A stretch of DNA of 64,000 bases from Thecaphora thlaspeos. Its lineage: Eukaryota > Basidiomycota > Ustilaginomycetes > Urocystidales > Glomosporiaceae. How positions within the stretch are numbered: the first letter of the stretch is position 1; every line of letters starts with the position of its first letter. The position numbers and the translations under genes are program-made. Under the pieces are notes generated by a model. That model saw only the letters and a program-made list of their open reading frames with translations. It had not been told where the DNA came from and ran no database searches. The stretch is taken from assembly GCA_900291925.1 (NCBI GenBank), contig UWYS01000006.1:1054001-1118000 (forward strand), read 5' to 3'. This document shows positions 11,421 through 23,333 of this stretch, one piece after another.

Positions 11421-14008
11421 GGACCTTTTGGAACGAGCGGAAAGCGAGGCAGTGGATCGCTTCGCTCGCCACCGCAGAGACAGAGGACGCGGAGAGGGGC
11501 GAGAAGGAGAGGGTCGGCGCCGTCACCAAGAGCCTCTACGACTGGTCCACTGCGTTCGTCGAGGAGGCAGAGGAACAGGCCGCACAACCCTCCGTCGCTG
11601 CCGCTGGACCAAAAGCCAAGGCTGCCCGGGCGACTGCATCGGTCGAGAGGTCCTGCGACGCCTCGAGGTCGACGGAGCCCGACTACGACCCGCTCGATAC
11701 GACGCCCAAAATCCAACTCTCCGCCGAGCAGCAAGAAGCCAAACGCCTCGCCGTCCAGGGCGGCTCGTCGCTCCTCATCACCGGCGGGGCGGGTACGGGC
11801 AAGTCGGTGCTGATCCGCGAGATCGTCAAGGCTTTCCAAAGCCGCAACTACGAGATCGCCGTGACTGCGACGACGGGTATCGCGGGGCTCAACATTCAAG
11901 GATCGACGCTGCACAGCTGGGCCGGGATAGGGCAGGGAAACGGTACGCCCGCCATGATGGCTACCAAGATCACCGCCAAGCGCGACCTGTGCCACCGCTG
12001 GCGCAGCGTCGACGTGCTCGTCATCGACGAGGTCTCGATGCTCGATGCGCTCCTCTTCGACAAGCTCGAGGCCGTCTCGAGGATGATACGCAAAGACCCG
12101 CGCCCCTTTGGCAGCATCCAGCTGATCCTCTGCGGCGACTTCTTCCAGCTGCCGCCCGTCGTGCTCGAGACGCGGACAAACGGCCACCTCGATCCGGAGC
12201 TCGAGCAGAAGAAGGCCTACCTACTCAAGCGCGGCTCCTACCGCTCCAACTTTGTCTTTGACGCCCTCACCTGGCACAAGTGCATCCCGCACACCATCGC
12301 CCTCCAGCGCGTCTTTCGCCAGACGGAAAAGGAGCTCATCCATCACCTCGACTGCCTCCGGCGCGGCCGCGTCGATGGCGAGATTGCCCGCTTCTTTGCC
12401 GCCCTCGACCGTCCCATCGACTGTACCGACGGCATCATGCCGACCGAGCTGTTTTCGCGCAAGCGCGAGGTTGAGGCTGCCAACTTGGCGCAGCTCCACG
12501 CGCTCCACGGCTTCCCCTACCGCTTCAAGGCCGAGGATACCGTCAACCCAGAGTGTCTGCGGCGCATCGGCGACGAGGAGCGCGCCCGGTACGCCGGCAT
12601 CTACCTGAGCGAGCTCAAGCGCAGTACCATCGCGCCCGACTCCATTGAGCTGCGCGCCGGCGCCCAGGTGATGTTGACAAAGAACCTCACAAACGGCTTG
12701 GTCAACGGGAGCGTCGGCGTGATTGTCGGCTTCGTCTCGACGCAGGACCACAAGGTGGCAAAGGATCATAACGGCAACCTATGGTTCCGCCGCCCGGGGT
12801 CCAAGGGGCGCGTCCAGATCGCCCAGAGCGCCACTGGCTCCAAGAATCGCACTATCACAGATATCGCCGCCGAGATCGGCGAGGGCAAGAAGGCGAATGC
12901 GACGAAGGCAAAGGCGGCCAACATTGAGATCCGGGCGACGGCGCTGCCGCTGTTTGCGACGCGGATCAGGGAAATTAACGACGACTCGCTGCGGCCCGAC
13001 CGCAAGTGGCCGTTGGTGCGCTTCTCAAAGGGTCTGGCCAAGGACGAAACCATCGAAATGCTGGTCACCTCGATGCCGTTCGATTTCGAGTCGGCGGTGA
13101 CGGGCAACACCGTGGCCATGCGGCAGCAGGTGAGTCGGTTCGAGTCGATCAGAGGCGACGGGCCGAGCGTTGTTTTGAGCTGACCTCGTTCTATCGTGAT
13201 CTGCTACCACATCGCCCGACAAATGACCAGGTGCCGCTGATTTTGGCCTGGTGAGTGCATGTGCAACCTGGAACCTCGGCATGCCCCTTCGATGCTGTCT
13301 TGCTGATCGATCGCGGCGCCTTCGTCTGACCTTGCCCTCGCCTGACTTGCAGGGCGATGTCGATCCACAAAGGCCAAGGTCAGACGCTCCCTCGGGTCAA
13401 GGTCAACCTGGGGAGCGTGTTTGAGAGCGGTGAGCTGCCAGCGATGAGGCTGCTAAGGGGAGCGAACTAGCGACTCACGACTGTGTGTGCATCTTGACGC
13501 TCGCTTGTGTCCATTCATCCGTCCATCGGATCAGGTCAGGCCTACGTGGCTCTCTCTCGAGCGACGTGCATCGAAGGTCTGCAGGTGATCAACTTCAGCC
13601 CGGAGTGAGTCGTTTTCGCGTCGGCATAGTGTCGACCCAGCTGCGACTGCCCTTCTGACCTGGACTCGCCCTCTTGCGCACCTTCCCTGCGCCCACCGTA
13701 GAAAGATCTTCGCAGAGGAGTGTGTCGTAGAGTGGTATCAAGAGCTAGATGCCACTCAGGGGATCAAGTCGGATCCTGTCGCCGCGAAAGCAGGCGGAGC
13801 AAAGGTAGAAGATGACGACATAAGGGTTGACGACGACGTCGAGGAGAAGGTGGTGGAGATCAAGAGGGAGGAGTTCAAAACGGCAACGGGAACGGTCAAG
13901 GACGAGGCGGAAGCCATCGCGATAGAGGATAGCCAGCGAGAGGAGGGGCCCGAGAGCGCGGGCGAGGTCAAAGCTCAGCCGACATGCGAGGCCGAAGCCG
14001 CGGCGTAG
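11417..14008 (+). CDS. PIF1: PIF1-family 5'-3' DNA helicase
   Basis: Exons 11417-13129, 13231-13250, 13353-13429, 13535-13604 and 13702-14008 give about 728 residues. The Walker A motif GGAGTGKS lies near residue 125. Helicase motif Ia follows ([19 protein letters not shown]), then the Walker B type VLVIDEVSM near 205 and [18 protein letters not shown]. Near the C-terminus, [13 protein letters not shown] and [17 protein letters not shown], the latter the YVALSR signature, are assembled across exons 2-4. Pif1 unwinds DNA 5'-3', resolves G-quadruplexes and restrains telomerase, in nucleus and mitochondria. The ATG at 11417 is the first Met in frame and gives no obvious mitochondrial presequence, so an upstream exon is possible. 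Exon 2 is only 20 nt but is required to complete the conserved 'AWAMSIHK' block. The C-terminal tail is acidic and unique. Confidence 0.92.
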
Positions 14009-14353
14009 GTGGTATGCCAGGCTCTCCCTCGACGTACTTACGCAACCGGAAGCGCTTGAAAGGGTTCCCACGGAAGGGCGAAGCAGCTGTCACGAGATCC
14101 AGCATACATCTGTACGATATCAGTACCACTTTCCATAGCTTCTCCCGCCCGCAGTCACACAACACTAGCATAACATGCGTAGCGCCGCAGTTTGGCCGAG
14201 GTCGGACGACGACGCTCCGCCCGATCCCGATGGCATGTTGTTCTAGAGCGCACGGACCAACGGGCGGTTAAGGATTGGAGCTTCTCATTCCTCGACACCG
14301 CGCCGTTCCTCTTCCACCATGCTCGCTCTCTCCCACCTCTTCGATACCGCACA
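14009..14353. other. Short intergenic region PIF1-SNARE
   Basis: No gene or structured RNA was seen; it contains the PIF1 3' end and SNARE promoter. Confidence 0.5.
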
Positions 14354-14883
14354 ATGGCCACACCATCCAACTCCTCATCCTCACCGCCCTCCCATACTCC
14401 ACATTCACCACCTTCCGATGCACCCCTCAATCCTTTCGCGGACAATCACGACACCCACCACCACAACCATCACCTCGGCGACGACGACACCCTCTACACC
14501 TCGCAGCAGACGCACATTACACGGCAAGACGAGCACCTCGACAACCTCTCAGCCTCGATAGCGCGGCAACAGCACCTCTCTCTCCAGCTTGGCGACGAGC
14601 TTGACCTGCACCATGACCTACTTAACGAGTTTGATCACGATGCCGAAAGGACGGGTCTTAGACTAGGTGGGGCGGGCGATCGCTTGGAGACGTTGAGAAG
14701 GAGCGTCAGGGAGAATGGTAAGGCGGAGCCGGCCCACACCTTCGATGAGCAGGGTCATCGCAAGCTGACGAATATCTTTGTCTTGATCCCTGCCTCACTT
14801 TGTCTGGCGGCGGGTCAGGATCGACGTATCTTATCTTCGGCCTCATCATCGTCCTCGTCTTGCTTATAGCCGTGTTCAAGTAA
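14354..14883 (+). CDS. Tail-anchored Qc-type SNARE (Syn8/syntaxin-8-like or Bet1/Tlg1-like)
   Basis: Exons 14354-14717 and 14819-14883 give about 142 residues. A low-complexity His/Ser/Pro N-terminus precedes one SNARE coiled coil (about residues 57-115). It starts TRQDEHLDNLSASIARQQ and continues SLQLGDELDLHHDLL, with the expected central-layer Gln in LQLGDEL. Exon 2 encodes only the C-terminal membrane anchor, GSTYLIFGLIIVLVLLIAVF, ending in a Lys. Such proteins are Q-SNAREs in Golgi/endosome/vacuole fusion. There is no N-terminal three-helix domain, so the protein is minimal. Which SNARE it is cannot be settled from the sequence alone. The intron carries a GTAAGG donor and GGTCAG acceptor and keeps frame. 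Confidence 0.8.
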
Positions 14884-14935
14884 CGACCCTCGTGACCAGG
14901 CTAACACGACATCTCGGCTCCGCGCACAGGGACGG

Positions 14936-15855
14936 CGACCGCCTCCGGCTTTCGCTGCTGGCGGCATCGCATCCCTCTAGACGGATGGCTCGACGCTCCA
15001 TGCACGCTACTCTCACCACTATGGTCTCTCTGTCGCTGCTGCTCGCCTCAAGGCAGGCACTGCTACAGTCGCCGCAGGGAACATGCGATCGGCAGGATCC
15101 ATACAAGCCTTCCGAAACACGCTCAAGGCTGTCTCCTCAGCGCGCCCTTGATGGATGACAAGACGGAGCTTGCACGACGCTAGCTCTTCCGTCGCCCCTA
15201 TGCCCCTGTATTTGTACCGTCATACCCTACATCCGACCCAAACGAACGTCACGACGACGACGGCGACGACGATGATGCCGGCTGTGCGTACATGTCGACA
15301 CTACCTTGCTGTCTGCCACTTGCTACTCCGAGGTCAAGACGGGAGACAGATTGACAGAGCCCATGATCCGTATCAAACGCAGTCCGCCTACGGATGCCCT
15401 TCCTCGTCTGGTCTGGGACGATTGGGCGCGACGCTACGATGGAACCTTCCTTGATCAGTGTGGCGTGGAGCGAGCGAGAATTTCAGGGACTAGATACTAT
15501 CGCAGCGGCAAGATGCTTGGGGGATATAGCGAGGGGGCTTGTCTCGCCGTTTGGAGCAGCCGTGCAGAGCGAATCCTGTTCGAAGCTGCATCTCAGCTTC
15601 GGACTCTTAGAATCCTTCTGGCGCGAGATGGACGACGGTAGCGACGCCACGAGAGCGTGGAGGGCAGCCGGGGCGAAGTTGAGTGGCGTCGACGTTCGCT
15701 TGCTGAGGCCTGCTGCCCCGCCTTCCTTGACGCACGAGACGGAGGCGCAGGGAGCTTGGCAGACTTACTGTACCTCAGAGCCAGAGCCAAGAGAGACGGA
15801 CCGGCGTCCTATGAAGCGGCCCTCGTGGCGGTGCTGCTGTGAGGCCAAGGCGTGA
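14936..15855 (+). pseudogene. Unrecognised coding relic broken by frameshifts and stops
   Basis: Successive plus-strand blocks look protein-like but sit in different frames. About 14995-15135 reads ARYSHHYGLSVAAARLKAG and GSIQAFRNTLKAV. About 15140-15340 reads LMDDKTELARR, a TAG, then LFRRPYAPVFVPSYP and an Asp-rich stretch. About 15306-15450 reads LSATCYSEVKTG and LPRLVWDDWARRYDGTF. About 15400-15640 reads SVAWSEREFQGLDTIAAARC and HLSFGLLESFWREMD. Their order is continuous if one allows about three single-base shifts and one stop. No GT-AG introns bridge them convincingly. I do not recognise the family. It may be a decayed gene or a real gene with unusual introns. Confidence 0.3.
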
Positions 15856-15860
15856 GCATG

Positions 15861-18800
15861 ACCTTCCAAAGGCGGCTGGACAACCGTGAAGGCATACCCC
15901 GGCCAACTGTCGTCTCGTCACGAGACCGCCCCCACACCTTCTCGACGGTCTACTTATTGGTCCACTGCGCAAAAGGTACATAGCGTCGCTCTGCGCCCAA
16001 CCCGCTTTTGTTGCGATGCCAGCAAGTCCAACGTGGCAACCGCATATCTCATATCGCGCGGTGCGGGGACCGGAGAGAGGAAAGGAGACGGCAAGAAACC
16101 TCCCGACCTCCTTACAGGTCGCTCTCGCGACGGTCTCTGACATGTGGAGTTCCTCCGAGAGCCGAGGCACCGCATGAGCACCAGCACGTGCAATCTGCCT
16201 CTCTACCGTTACCTACTGTACCGCCACGAGGCTCTACCGACGAAGGAGAAAACACGAAAGCAAGGCAAGTTTTTGTCTCCTTGCAAGAGGTGCAAACTTC
16301 GGATCGAGCTTCGGACTTGGGAGATGCGGAACGGAAGAGGCGCGCGCGCACACGGAGAGATATCTGTAACTACATAGAGAGCGTCGAGCTTGGCGCACGA
16401 GTTGCTTCGGACCGAGAGCCGGTTGTCGTCGCCCGCCAGACAAGCTTGGCGCTTTGGGTGCAAGCGCATGCTGCACCCAAAGCCAGACAACCGGCCGCGG
16501 AGTTTTCCCACCTTCCGGCAACAGCTAAGTACAAGAGTCAGGCCGGCCTCACCTGCTCAATCGGCTTCCTTTCCGAAAATCCCGTGGCGCGGCGTGGGGC
16601 TTCGGCGCATCCGTAAGCGGGTTTTTCTCCAATCCATGGTTTTTCCCTACTCGTTCCCCTCGCCTTTCTCGTGAACATCCTGGAGACCCGTCAAAGAAGC
16701 CGGGCTCGGTCTGGAACGGACAACGACAAGGACGACGACGATTCATCCTCGAAAGGCAGAGGTGAAGAAGTGCCGTCGTCGAGCTTTCCAAAAAGAAGGT
16801 CTGCCGGCTCGCGCCTGGCCGGTCGTGCCGCGAAAAGGTAGTCTTGGCGAAGCGAGGCGTGGCGTAAGTACAGTACAGTAAAACGCTCGTTAAATTTCTT
16901 CCGTCGTGTGCAGCAAAGCCTTCCACTGGATCCCCTCGTCGCTCCAGCCGTCCAACCACCCATGACTTTGCCTGGACGATGTGGGAAACAAAGCGATCTG
17001 GTGTCGTTCACGCCCGTCTAGAGCGAGCGAGCGAGCGAGGTACAGTAGAAGGCATTTCTGTCATGGCATAGCACGGCATTGTCAGCGTGACTGTCTGCCT
17101 CGGCAAGGATCGAGTAGAGCCGGTGCGTGGGTGCGTGGGCATTGGCTGGGCCGCGCTGGCCCCGCGTGTCTGCCCTGGCTTGCTGCAGCCTGCCCGCAAC
17201 TCTCCCGCGCAGCGTACCTGCCTTGGTCCTGCCGCCCTCGGGCCTGGTTGCCCTGCGTCGTCGTGTACTTACCTCACAATAGACGAGCGCGAAGGTCAAA
17301 GACGTGTAGCGTGGCGTGGCGTCCCACCCTTGGCTTTTGCTGGAGGATGGCAAGTCAAACGTCTATCACTGACGATGGTGATGCCCCTCGAGAGGATGAT
17401 GACGCTCGTCCTCCACCTGGCGACTAGATGGCTTCCCAGCACCGATCCTCTTGGCTGCGGCAAAAGGGGAGGGAAGAGCTGGCGCTCGCTCGTTTACCCG
17501 TCGCGCATTTCGTCATAGGCCAGGCTAGTCGATCGAGGGCGCCCGACCAGCCTTGGTGCTGAGCATGCGTGCGTCCTTCGCTTGGCCCCCGTTTCTGTTC
17601 TGTTCTTTTTTTTTTTTTTCCGACTCCGGCAGGGTCGACCTCGATGATGAGGCGCTTCTTGCTTCTCTCTCTCCTGGCAGCGTTCTCTCTTCGGCCCGCC
17701 GCAACTCTTGGCCCCGAATCGCGGGGGCCCAGAGATTATTATTTTTTCTAATGGCATGGATGCTCTTAATAATCCCTCCCTGTGGTGGTTGTCTGTCGTT
17801 GGCGGGTGCGCATGGCTGTCAATTGTCCCACGGGCGTACCTGCCGGGGGCCGACATATTGCTGTCGTGGTGCCGGACGGCTATGTATGCACCGAGGAGCG
17901 GAAGCAAGCCAGGCCGGGGATTTTTATTTTTTATTTTTTATTTTTCAGAGGGACAAATCTCTGAAGTTTGCATGCAGTCGATGAAGACCCGTCTTGACAG
18001 CTGCCCAGCCGCCCAGCTGCCTGCCGGTAAAGCAGCACCAGCGTGGTAAGGTAAATCAGCCGGCAGCCAGACGGCCTTGTGACACTGCCGGAAGCTCTCG
18101 CTCCTCGCTCTCTCTTCCTTCTCTTGTTGGCCAGCGCCAGTAGATACATATAAATTTATGATGCTCCTTTTCTCTAGCGTGAGTGATTCATGTTACATGT
18201 ACGAGGGCCTGCCTCGAACTGCCTGAGACGGGGCAAACGGTTTCGGAGGAGCTCCGAGGGCAATGCTCATCAGAATAAGGACGGCAGGAGACCATGAGGC
18301 TGCCGTGCCCCGTCGCTTGCCTGCCGTCCCACCATCCAATCACCATATCGTCCTCTGCGCAGTCAGACGAGCGTCCCTCCTCAGAGGTAGTGTACTTACA
18401 GTAGGTACGCTACGGCAGCGCGGCCGCTACCTCCGACGGACTCCCTGCCTGCCTGCCTGCCTGCCTGCCCACCGACCTACCTGTAAGCTCACCGGCTACG
18501 TTGCGCCGACCGCTGTCTCCCTTGTCCTCGTGACGGGTGCCCCGCTTCTCGTGCCGCCGTCGCCTCTGCCCTGCCCTGCCTCACCAGCTACAGTACCTAC
18601 TTACTCCGCTCGATTCTTGCCCTGTGGGTCAAAAAGCTGGCAGTGGTACAGCCGGACGCCCCATCATAGGACCCCTCTTTCTTTCTTTCTCGTCCCTGCT
18701 TCCCTCTCTTTCTCGTCCATTCAGCTAGCGCCATCTCCCTTCCCGCCTCGTCGGAGCAACCCGTAGCGCTTCCACAGCCCTCCCTAACCGCCGTCCCTTC

Positions 18801-19074
18801 CGTCGCTGAGCTGAAACGCTGCCTCGGACGACAGAGACCCATCCTTCTGGCCTTACCTTTGACTCTAGCCACCGGCAGACAGACACCCTCACCCGCTAAA
18901 AGGGAGCAGAACCGTCCACTTGGTCCCCTCGCCCCGATTCTTCCCATCCAGCGTCGCCCCTCATCACTAGGTCTTCGATTGCCTGACCTTCGCACGGCCA
19001 GCTGCTGCCGCCACCCACCCGCACCTCCCGTCGTGAGAGCTCGTTAAAGAGCTTCCACTCCATTCGCAGTCGCC
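15861..19074. other. Long gene-poor gap before the aquaglyceroporin gene
   Basis: About 3.2 kb without a supported gene. It contains an inverted repeat at 16451-16483, TACAGTAC-type words near 16866, 17040 and 18391, a T13 run near 17607, an AT-rich TTTTTA repeat near 17925-17945, and (CTGC)n near 18449. Open frames such as 16008-16616 and 17087-17518 show no family resemblance. The last 300 bases are pyrimidine-rich and probably form the promoter/leader of the gene at 19075. Confidence 0.5.
16451..16483. repeat. 12-bp perfect inverted repeat, 9-nt loop
   Basis: Arms GCTTTGGGTGCA (16451-16462) and TGCACCCAAAGC (16472-16483) flank AGCGCATGC. It could form a stem-loop in DNA or RNA. No T-run follows, so it is not a classical terminator. 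Confidence 0.7.
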
Positions 19075-20829
19075 ATGGCATCTCGCCCTCAGTCGCCCGC
19101 CCCCAGCGTGGGCAGCGGCGGTCAGCGCGCAGAGGATGTCGCCGTCGCCGTCCACCTCAGCGCCGATGGCGCCAGCACACCAAACTCGCTCTCCGGCATG
19201 CACCTTCAGCTCCCTGAGCACCCAGCCTCCTCGACCGACGGCAACGACCTGACCAGCACCACCTACGCCCTCGAGCCCGTCCACCCAAAGGAAAAGGTCA
19301 GCGTCGACGTCGTCAAGGACGCCAAGTCGGGAAAGCACTACAAGGCTATTCCCGTCAAGACGCCCGCCTACTCCCTCGGACACACGAAAGGCGCCCCCGT
19401 CATCCAGCCGCTCACCCCTCGCCCGACCGGACGGATCGGACTTGGACATGACCTCCCCACAAAGGAGCAGACTGAGTCGTACAAGCGCGAAAAGAAGCTC
19501 AGGTCCAGCAAAAACTCGGCGGACAACCACACGCCCGACGCCTACATGTCTGACACCTCGCGCCGACCCTCGATGGACGCCAACTCGATCGAGGGGCGGC
19601 AGCAGCTGCTGCAGCAGCTGCGCGAGCTGATCCACGACGAGGTTTCCAAGGCAAACTGGCACCACTCCGAGAATGTCAAGCAGCACCTCGAAGAGTCGAA
19701 GCAGGAGCAACAGGAACGGCTCGAGGAGGCCATCGCGGCGAACGCGCGCGCCGCTGATGACGAAAAGGCGGACGACGCCACCTCCGCTGGCCAGGACTCG
19801 AAGCACACTAGGACGCTCAGCGGCACCAATGACACCGACGTGAAGGACGGCAGCGACAGCTCCGGCACCGACATCGTCGACCCCGAGTACCCCGCCCACG
19901 GCCGCGAGCTCGCCAACGCCGACCGCGAAACGGAGATGGCCTTCCCCAACCCCTGGGCTCGTTTCCGGTACACGATGAGGGAACCCTTCGCCGAGTTCCT
20001 CGGAACGTTCATCCTGATGACGTTCGGCGACGGCATCAACAACCAGGTATTTGTCTCGCAAATGGTCGACCCATCGGCGGCCAAGGGCGACTACCTCTCG
20101 GTCTCGTTCGGTTGGGGCGTCGGCGTCGCGCTCGGCGTGTGGGTCGCCGGTGGCATCTCGGGAGGCATGCTCAACCCGGCCGTCACAATTACGCTCGCCT
20201 GTTTCCGCAAGTTCCCCTGGAAGAAGGTCCCGATCTACATTGCCGCCCAGCTGCTCGGGAGCTTCTGCGGCGCGCTCTGCATCTATGGTCTCTACGTTAA
20301 CCCGATCCGCATGGTGGACCCGGGCCAGACGGAGAAGACGGCGGCCCTATTCACGACGTACCCGGCCGAATTCCTGCGGACGCCGAGCACACGGATGACG
20401 ACGTTCTACAACGAGATGTACGCGTCGGCGGTACTGCTGATTGTCATCCTGGCGATTGGCGATGCGTCGAACACGCCGCCACCGGACGGCATGGCGCCGA
20501 TTGCGCTGCTGTGGCTCGTGTGGGGTCTGGGCGCGACGCTGGGATGGCAGACTGCGTACGCGGTCAACCCGGCGAGGGATTTGGGGCCTAGGATCATGCT
20601 GTCGCTGGTGGGCTACCCGTCGGACATCCTGTGGACCTTCAACGCGTGGTACTGGCTCTGGGTGCCAACGCTGGCGACGATCGTGGGTGCGCTGCTGGGC
20701 GCGCTCATCTACGATGCGCTGATGTACACGGGCGGCGAGTCGCCGCTCAACGCGCGGTGGCGCTTCAGCTCTGTGTGCTTCGGGCGCGGATCGAAGGACA
20801 AGCTGCCCGCTGCCATCAATGAGGCGTGA
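19075..20829 (+). CDS. Fps1-type aquaglyceroporin (MIP family)
   Basis: An intronless frame of 584 residues. The N-terminal ~300 residues are a polar, cytoplasmic, Ser/Gln/Glu-rich extension with a coiled-coil-like stretch around residues 180-240. The channel follows, with six membrane segments from FAEFLGTFILMTFGDGINN (about residue 304) to near residue 560. The two half-helix loops carry NPA boxes: GGMLNPAVTITL near residue 364 and YAVNPARDLGPR near 497. The Asp after NPAR is the hallmark of glycerol-conducting members. Long N-terminal extensions are typical of yeast Fps1, which releases glycerol on hypo-osmotic shock and is gated by its extension. That regulatory role is inferred here. The start is the first Met of the open frame, preceded by a CT-rich leader. 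The stop is followed by a GC-rich 3' region. Confidence 0.92.
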   Translation: MASRPQSPAPSVGSGGQRAEDVAVAVHLSADGASTPNSLSGMHLQLPEHPASSTDGNDLTSTTYALEPVHPKEKVSVDVVKDAKSGKHYKAIPVKTPAYSLGHTKGAPVIQPLTPRPTGRIGLGHDLPTKEQTESYKREKKLRSSKNSADNHTPDAYMSDTSRRPSMDANSIEGRQQLLQQLRELIHDEVSKANWHHSENVKQHLEESKQEQQERLEEAIAANARAADDEKADDATSAGQDSKHTRTLSGTNDTDVKDGSDSSGTDIVDPEYPAHGRELANADRETEMAFPNPWARFRYTMREPFAEFLGTFILMTFGDGINNQVFVSQMVDPSAAKGDYLSVSFGWGVGVALGVWVAGGISGGMLNPAVTITLACFRKFPWKKVPIYIAAQLLGSFCGALCIYGLYVNPIRMVDPGQTEKTAALFTTYPAEFLRTPSTRMTTFYNEMYASAVLLIVILAIGDASNTPPPDGMAPIALLWLVWGLGATLGWQTAYAVNPARDLGPRIMLSLVGYPSDILWTFNAWYWLWVPTLATIVGALLGALIYDALMYTGGESPLNARWRFSSVCFGRGSKDKLPAAINEA

Positions 20830-21903
20830 TCGCCGTCGTCGCCGCTTCTCCCTGCGTTCTGGTGACGTTCGACTTTCTACTTCGTCTTTCTTGTCTTTTG
20901 ACCGCGTCAAAAGGGCATCTCACTACTCACTCTGATGCAGGGCTTTATCGTGCTTTCCTGCTCCCGAGGTTCCGCAGGCGGACAGGTACGTCGTTTTCGT
21001 CTCTCCGTGTCTGTGTGTAGTGCTCGCAAAGTTGTACATGCTCTCGACCCGATGCCATCGCCGCTGGCTTACACGCAGCCCCCTTATGTATGTTGTACAC
21101 TGGACCAAGCTACCTTTGTCCGCTCGTTTAGCTGCGCAGCAAAGCAAAAGAACATCAAGGCGTAGAAGCCTCTGTGTCCCTATGGAATGCCACGAGGACG
21201 ACGTCGTGCGGCTCCATAGAATCATCTGCGGTCGCGATAATGCGACGATGAGCGAAGAGGTCCAGAGTGCAGCAAGCTGTCGCTGAGCGATTTTCAGGCG
21301 AATTTGCGCCGGGTTTGAGGCGGCGGCCCGCTGGCGCCGCTCTTGTCGATGGACAAATAATGGCGCGAAGAAGCAAGAAGAGCGCGGTTTGCAAGGTTTT
21401 CGCTGCAGAAAAGATAAGAATAATAAAAAAGATTTTTTTTTGGCATTGCTGTATTTGGCCGGCGGTATTCACGGCGACGTGTAGATGCCGCCGATAACGC
21501 CGTCCACGCGGTGGCAACACATATAGAGGTAGACACGTATGTACTGTATGTACCAGGACCCGCCCTAGAGGTAAGGTAGTAGCCTGCAACTGCTGTCGTT
21601 CCTGCCTCACAGCGCCGAGTGAAATGCTCCTACATATCCCGCCAAGCACTGTGCCTCGCTGACCCCAGTCCTTGCCTCACCCTGCCTTGCCTGGTCCGCA
21701 CCGGCGCTTCCGACGAGGCCGACGTTGCTCAAGCACTTTGCCCTGGCGGCGTCGGTGGTCTCCGCCTTGCCTTTCCCTTGCCTCTGCCTGTCACCTCCGA
21801 CCTTTCCCTCAGTCCCCCATCCGCTTCCGGCATCCTGGCCCCTCGGTCGCATCGCTCCTTCACCTCCGCCGCGGCCACGCGTCCAGACGCCATTTCGCCC
21901 GCC
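20830..21903. other. Intergenic region aquaglyceroporin-permease
   Basis: No gene supported. Contains an A/T-rich patch with a T10 run near 21431 and GTACTGTATGTACC at about 21541. The segment from 21600 is CT-rich and likely the leader of the permease gene. The open frame does extend upstream of 21904, but that part is Pro/Leu-rich and unlike the family. Confidence 0.5.
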
Positions 21904-23290
21904 ATGGAGCAAGCCGCTCACGCCCCCTACACGCCACCCTTCGAAGAGGACGATGTGGAAAAGCATCCGGCCTCGCTCTCCAAGCACCCTAGCTCCGCCT
22001 CCATCCACGCACACCCGCTCGACCTCTCCTCCAACAACGACCTCGTCACCCACGCCGAACGACATGACCTCAAGCGCGGCCTCGCACAGCGTCACCTCTC
22101 CATGATCGCCCTCGCCGGTGCCATCGGTACGGGGTTCTTTCTCGGTCTCGGCGGCTCCATCCAGTCCGGCGGCCCCCTCGGCGCTCTCCTCGGCTACGCC
22201 ACCGTCGGCCTCATCGTGTGCGCCGTCCAGTTCGCCCTCGGCGAGGTCTCGGCCCTCCTGCCCGTCACGGGTTCGCTGGTGCGACACGCCGAGTTCCTCG
22301 TCGACCCGGCGCTAGGCTTCGCCACGGGCTGGAACATCGTCTACGGCAACCTCCTCAGCATTCCCAGCGAGATCACCACCATCTGCGTCCTCATCGACTT
22401 CTGGGCAGACGGATCCATCAACAAGACCGCCTTCATTCTACCCTTCATCTTTGTCACCTTTGTCGTCGGCATCGCCTTTGTCAGGGTCTTTGGCGAAGTC
22501 GGTGCGTTTCTGCTCCCCTGGTGGCCTGCGTTAGACGCGCCTGTTGACCCTTTCTCGCCCTCGCTCTCGCTCTCGCCACGCGTCCCCGCCTCTTCGGACT
22601 CGCCGCAGAGTTCGTCTTCGCCATCCTCAAGCTATGGCTCGTCGTCTTCCTGATCATCTTTGGTATGGTCATCAACTTCGGCGGGTCCCCGGGCACCGAA
22701 CGCATCGGCTTCCGATACTGGGTCAACCCGGGTCCGTTTGTTGGCGATACGTCGTGGACCAAGTTCCTCGGCTACTGGTCGACGATGACCTCTGCCGTCT
22801 TTTCGTTTGCCGGTGTGGAATCGCTCGCCATGGCAGCGGCCGAGACGCGCGATCCACGCCGCGCCATTCCTCGCGCGTGCAAGCGCGTCTTTATCCGCGT
22901 CGTCCTCTTCTACTGCCTCTCGGTGCTCGTCGTCGGCATGCTGGTGGCGAGCGACGACGAGAGGTTGACCGGGTTCGGAGACACGGCGGCGCAGAGTCCG
23001 TTCGTCATTGCCACTTCGGCGGCGGGGTATCCAGCCGTGGCGAGCGTGGTCAATGCCATCGTCATCACGAGCGCCTGGTCCAGCTCCAACCAGGCCCTCT
23101 TGTCCGGCACGAGGGTGTTGTACGGTCTCGCCTTGAAGGGTCAGGCGCCCAAGGTGTTCCTCAGGACGACCAGGTGGGGCACGCCTTACGTCTGCGTCGC
23201 GCTTTTTACGGTGTTCATGTTTCTGAGCTTCATGAGTCTGAGCAACGACGCCTTGACCGTGTTCTGGTGGTGAGTAGACGACCGTCCGTC

Positions 23291-23333
<43 letters not shown>

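Noticed and set aside
11126..12187. 353-residue minus-strand open frame
   Set aside because: Antisense shadow of the GC3-rich PIF1 exon.
16008..16616. 202-residue plus-strand open frame
   Set aside because: No recognisable domain; contains the inverted repeat and reads as Arg/Ser/Pro noise.
23291..23331. CT tracts (1087, 23291, 27750) as CRISPR or other organised arrays
   Set aside because: Plain dinucleotide microsatellites without spacers; this is a eukaryotic genome.
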